Below, piece by piece: positions 40,269 to 42,019 of a DNA stretch of 42,019 nt (its first letter is position 1; each line of letters begins with the position of its first letter). Position numbers and translations under genes: made by a program. Source of the stretch: Owenia fusiformis (lineage: Eukaryota; Annelida; Polychaeta; Sabellida; Oweniidae); NCBI GenBank assembly GCA_903813345.2, contig CAIIXF020000048.1, positions 1 through 42,019 of the forward strand, written 5' to 3'. A model generated the notes under the pieces. That model made no database searches and was not told the origin of the DNA. It worked only from the letters and a program-made list of their open reading frames with translations.

Positions 40269-42019
40269 CTATAGAAAAATAAAAACAGTTGTCACATTTT
40301 CCATACTTTTTTGTATCACATTTATTATAATATAAGGGAATTGCCACAAACAAACGTTCTTTATCATTGAAAATGTGGTGCAACCTACCATGATTTTAAA
40401 ATATATGTGTTACCGTTTATAAACATATAAGCGCAAATGCCAAAGGGAAGGGTGACTAAAAACTTTAAAGAAACCCAACAAGAAAAGCAAACTGTAAGTG
40501 TAAATCTGTTATAAGAAAAGTAGACCCTATATATCCCAAAGCCATGATCTAACGCTAAGAGAAACAATGTCTAACATCCCTCTCCCCCCTCCAATCGAGA
40601 ACCAATATCACAATCCAGGACCAGAGGCCTCATTATCATCTGGTCGCAAATAGTTGCGTTGCGTCTGCGATGCGATTGCGATCGCAATTCGTAACGCATG
40701 CGATGCGTGATATTATCAATTGAGCGCAATCGCAGACGCAAAGCAATCGCAAAACAATTAAAACGTATTAAAGTTGCGATCGCAAGTCTAGAGTGTATTT
40801 TGGCGCGAAATTTAAAAGGACACTGGCGCTAGTTTTTGACATTGATTGGTTGAAATTGATAGAAATCCAATAATTGATATGATTTGATTGGTTGCGCATG
40901 CATTACACTTGTGCAAGACATAAACCCATATTTAATCCCGACCAGTAAATAAGCTTTTTATCCCATGATATTCATGACTCTCTTCATAAAATCAATAGTT
41001 CAAACTGATTTTTGTATGAAACAAAACAAGACAATACATTCAGTCTATAAAATAGGACTGAACTTTATGACATTTTGAAACTATAAAAGTTTTATTGTAT
41101 AACATAAACACATCAACATCAAAATAATTGTGTTCATGTCCATCACAGGGCATTCGCATATTGTTCAGATTTCTATGACGTTGACTGTCCCTGTCAGAGC
41201 ACGATGATGGAATTACAAATCGCCTATGTTTAATAGAGTAATCTTCATACTTCTTAGTTTCAAATTTTCAATTTTGTTTGGCAAAATATCGTTGCTCACA
41301 TAAGAACATCATTTTAGAACGCTATATCGAGCCAACTGAATGAAACAGGAAGCTTTGTTTAGCAAAAATTCCCGGGAGGTGAATAACATTTTCAAGAGCG
41401 GGATCGGGAGGTGAATACAAAAAAATGTGGGCATGCCTTCTTGCCTATAAACGTTGTGGGGCCATAATAAGTCGGCCTTTTTGGGCATTAATAGGCATTG
41501 AAGGACCTTATTTTAAAAGAAAATGGGCCTGTATTTTCAAAATTCCGGCCATCCCTTGATAATCAATTAAAGTAAGCTTTTATCCCATATTATTTTGTAT
41601 GAAACACAATCAAACTACAGTCAGTGAAACCTGTCTTAGAGAACAACTCTCTCAAGTGGACACCTGTGTCTAGTGAACACCCCTTCTCAGCACATACTCC
41701 ATTGACTTCTGTAAGATCGCCTCTATGTAGTAAATACTTACCTACAATGAACAAATTTTTGTGGCTCCATATTGGTGTTCACTGTACACAGGTTTTACTA
41801 TTTCTTATGTATAAAACTCTGGCAATTATAGCATACGCATTTTGAAATACAAAGACTTTATTGTATACCATCAGATCAAGAAATTCAATATGCTCCACGT
41901 TGGTGTAAGACTCTTAAACTGTGTAAGACTCTTTAAATTCTATGAGTGTGTATAAGTATTATCACACCCTTGGTATACAAGGGGTGTATCCTGAGGGTGT
42001 ATCTGAGCTATTTTATAGT
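40269..42019. other. Right-edge stretch without a supported gene
   Basis: It holds a GCGAT-rich palindromic patch at about 40644-40795 and AT-rich sequence. No FTP first-half exon or signal peptide for lectin gene 2 was seen. The plus-strand open frame at 41624-41845 has no recognised features. Confidence 0.45.
40644..40795. repeat. GCGATCGC-rich palindromic patch
   Basis: ATTGCGATCGCAAT (40674-40687) is a perfect palindrome. The flanking TTGCGTCTGCGATGCGATTG is roughly complementary to CGCAATCGCAGACGCAA about 70 nt later. A further TTGCGATCGCAA lies at about 40774-40785. CpG density is far above that of the surroundings. Confidence 0.7.

Noticed and set aside
41624-41845. Plus-strand open frame at the right edge
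   Set aside because: No domain, signal or splice evidence; probably chance.

Overview
The window is nuclear DNA of an animal. It is AT-rich, its genes are split by introns with clean GT/AG borders, and it carries many short inverted-repeat elements, tRNA-like SINE pieces and a solo LTR. F-type lectins, a death-domain gene, a mitochondrial-clan cytochrome P450 and a fibrinogen-like pseudogene together suggest a marine invertebrate, perhaps a bivalve-like mollusc. The species cannot be fixed from sequence alone. All recognised intact genes lie on the minus strand. Exon models were built by hand from splice sites and reading-phase bookkeeping; there is no transcript evidence.

Layout from left to right. 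(1) 478-6215: the 5' part of a death-domain gene that runs off the left edge. Seven exons are proposed, and every intron is phase 1. Its 2.1-kb third intron holds a cluster of hairpin-forming inverted repeats. (2) 6.2-15.3 kb: no intact gene. It holds a decayed exon copy, a tandem dimer, a tRNA-like SINE remnant, a 1243-bp solo LTR with target duplication, and at least two long inverted-repeat elements. (3) 15302-26251: a complete nine-exon P450 gene of 517 codons. Its introns hold a 3.4-kb terminal-inverted-repeat element with reverse-transcriptase remains, an antisense intronless fibrinogen-like pseudogene, a 494-bp MITE with a 5-bp target duplication, and several hairpins. (4) 26.3-30.1 kb: two 468-bp direct repeats with only three mismatches, plus an orphan first-exon-like site. 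(5) 30136-33581: a complete six-exon secreted protein of 364 residues with two F-type lectin (FTP) domains. (6) 36344-37319: an intronless membrane sulfotransferase gene with one frameshift. (7) 38875-40268: three exons of a second, tandemly duplicated F-type lectin gene whose 5' end is outside the window or lost.

The genes do not form a pathway. The lectins (glycan recognition) and the death-domain protein (death-fold signalling) fit invertebrate innate immunity; the P450 and sulfotransferase fit lipid/steroid or xenobiotic and glycan modification. The most notable points are a P450 with substitutions in both the heme-loop and I-helix glycines, three P450 introns with strong inverted repeats within 50 nt of the 5' splice site, paired hairpins that keep their fold while both arms change, an excess of the octamer TGACGTCA, and lectin domains lacking the usual R-x-D fucose motif. 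I did not find a convincing wholly new system.
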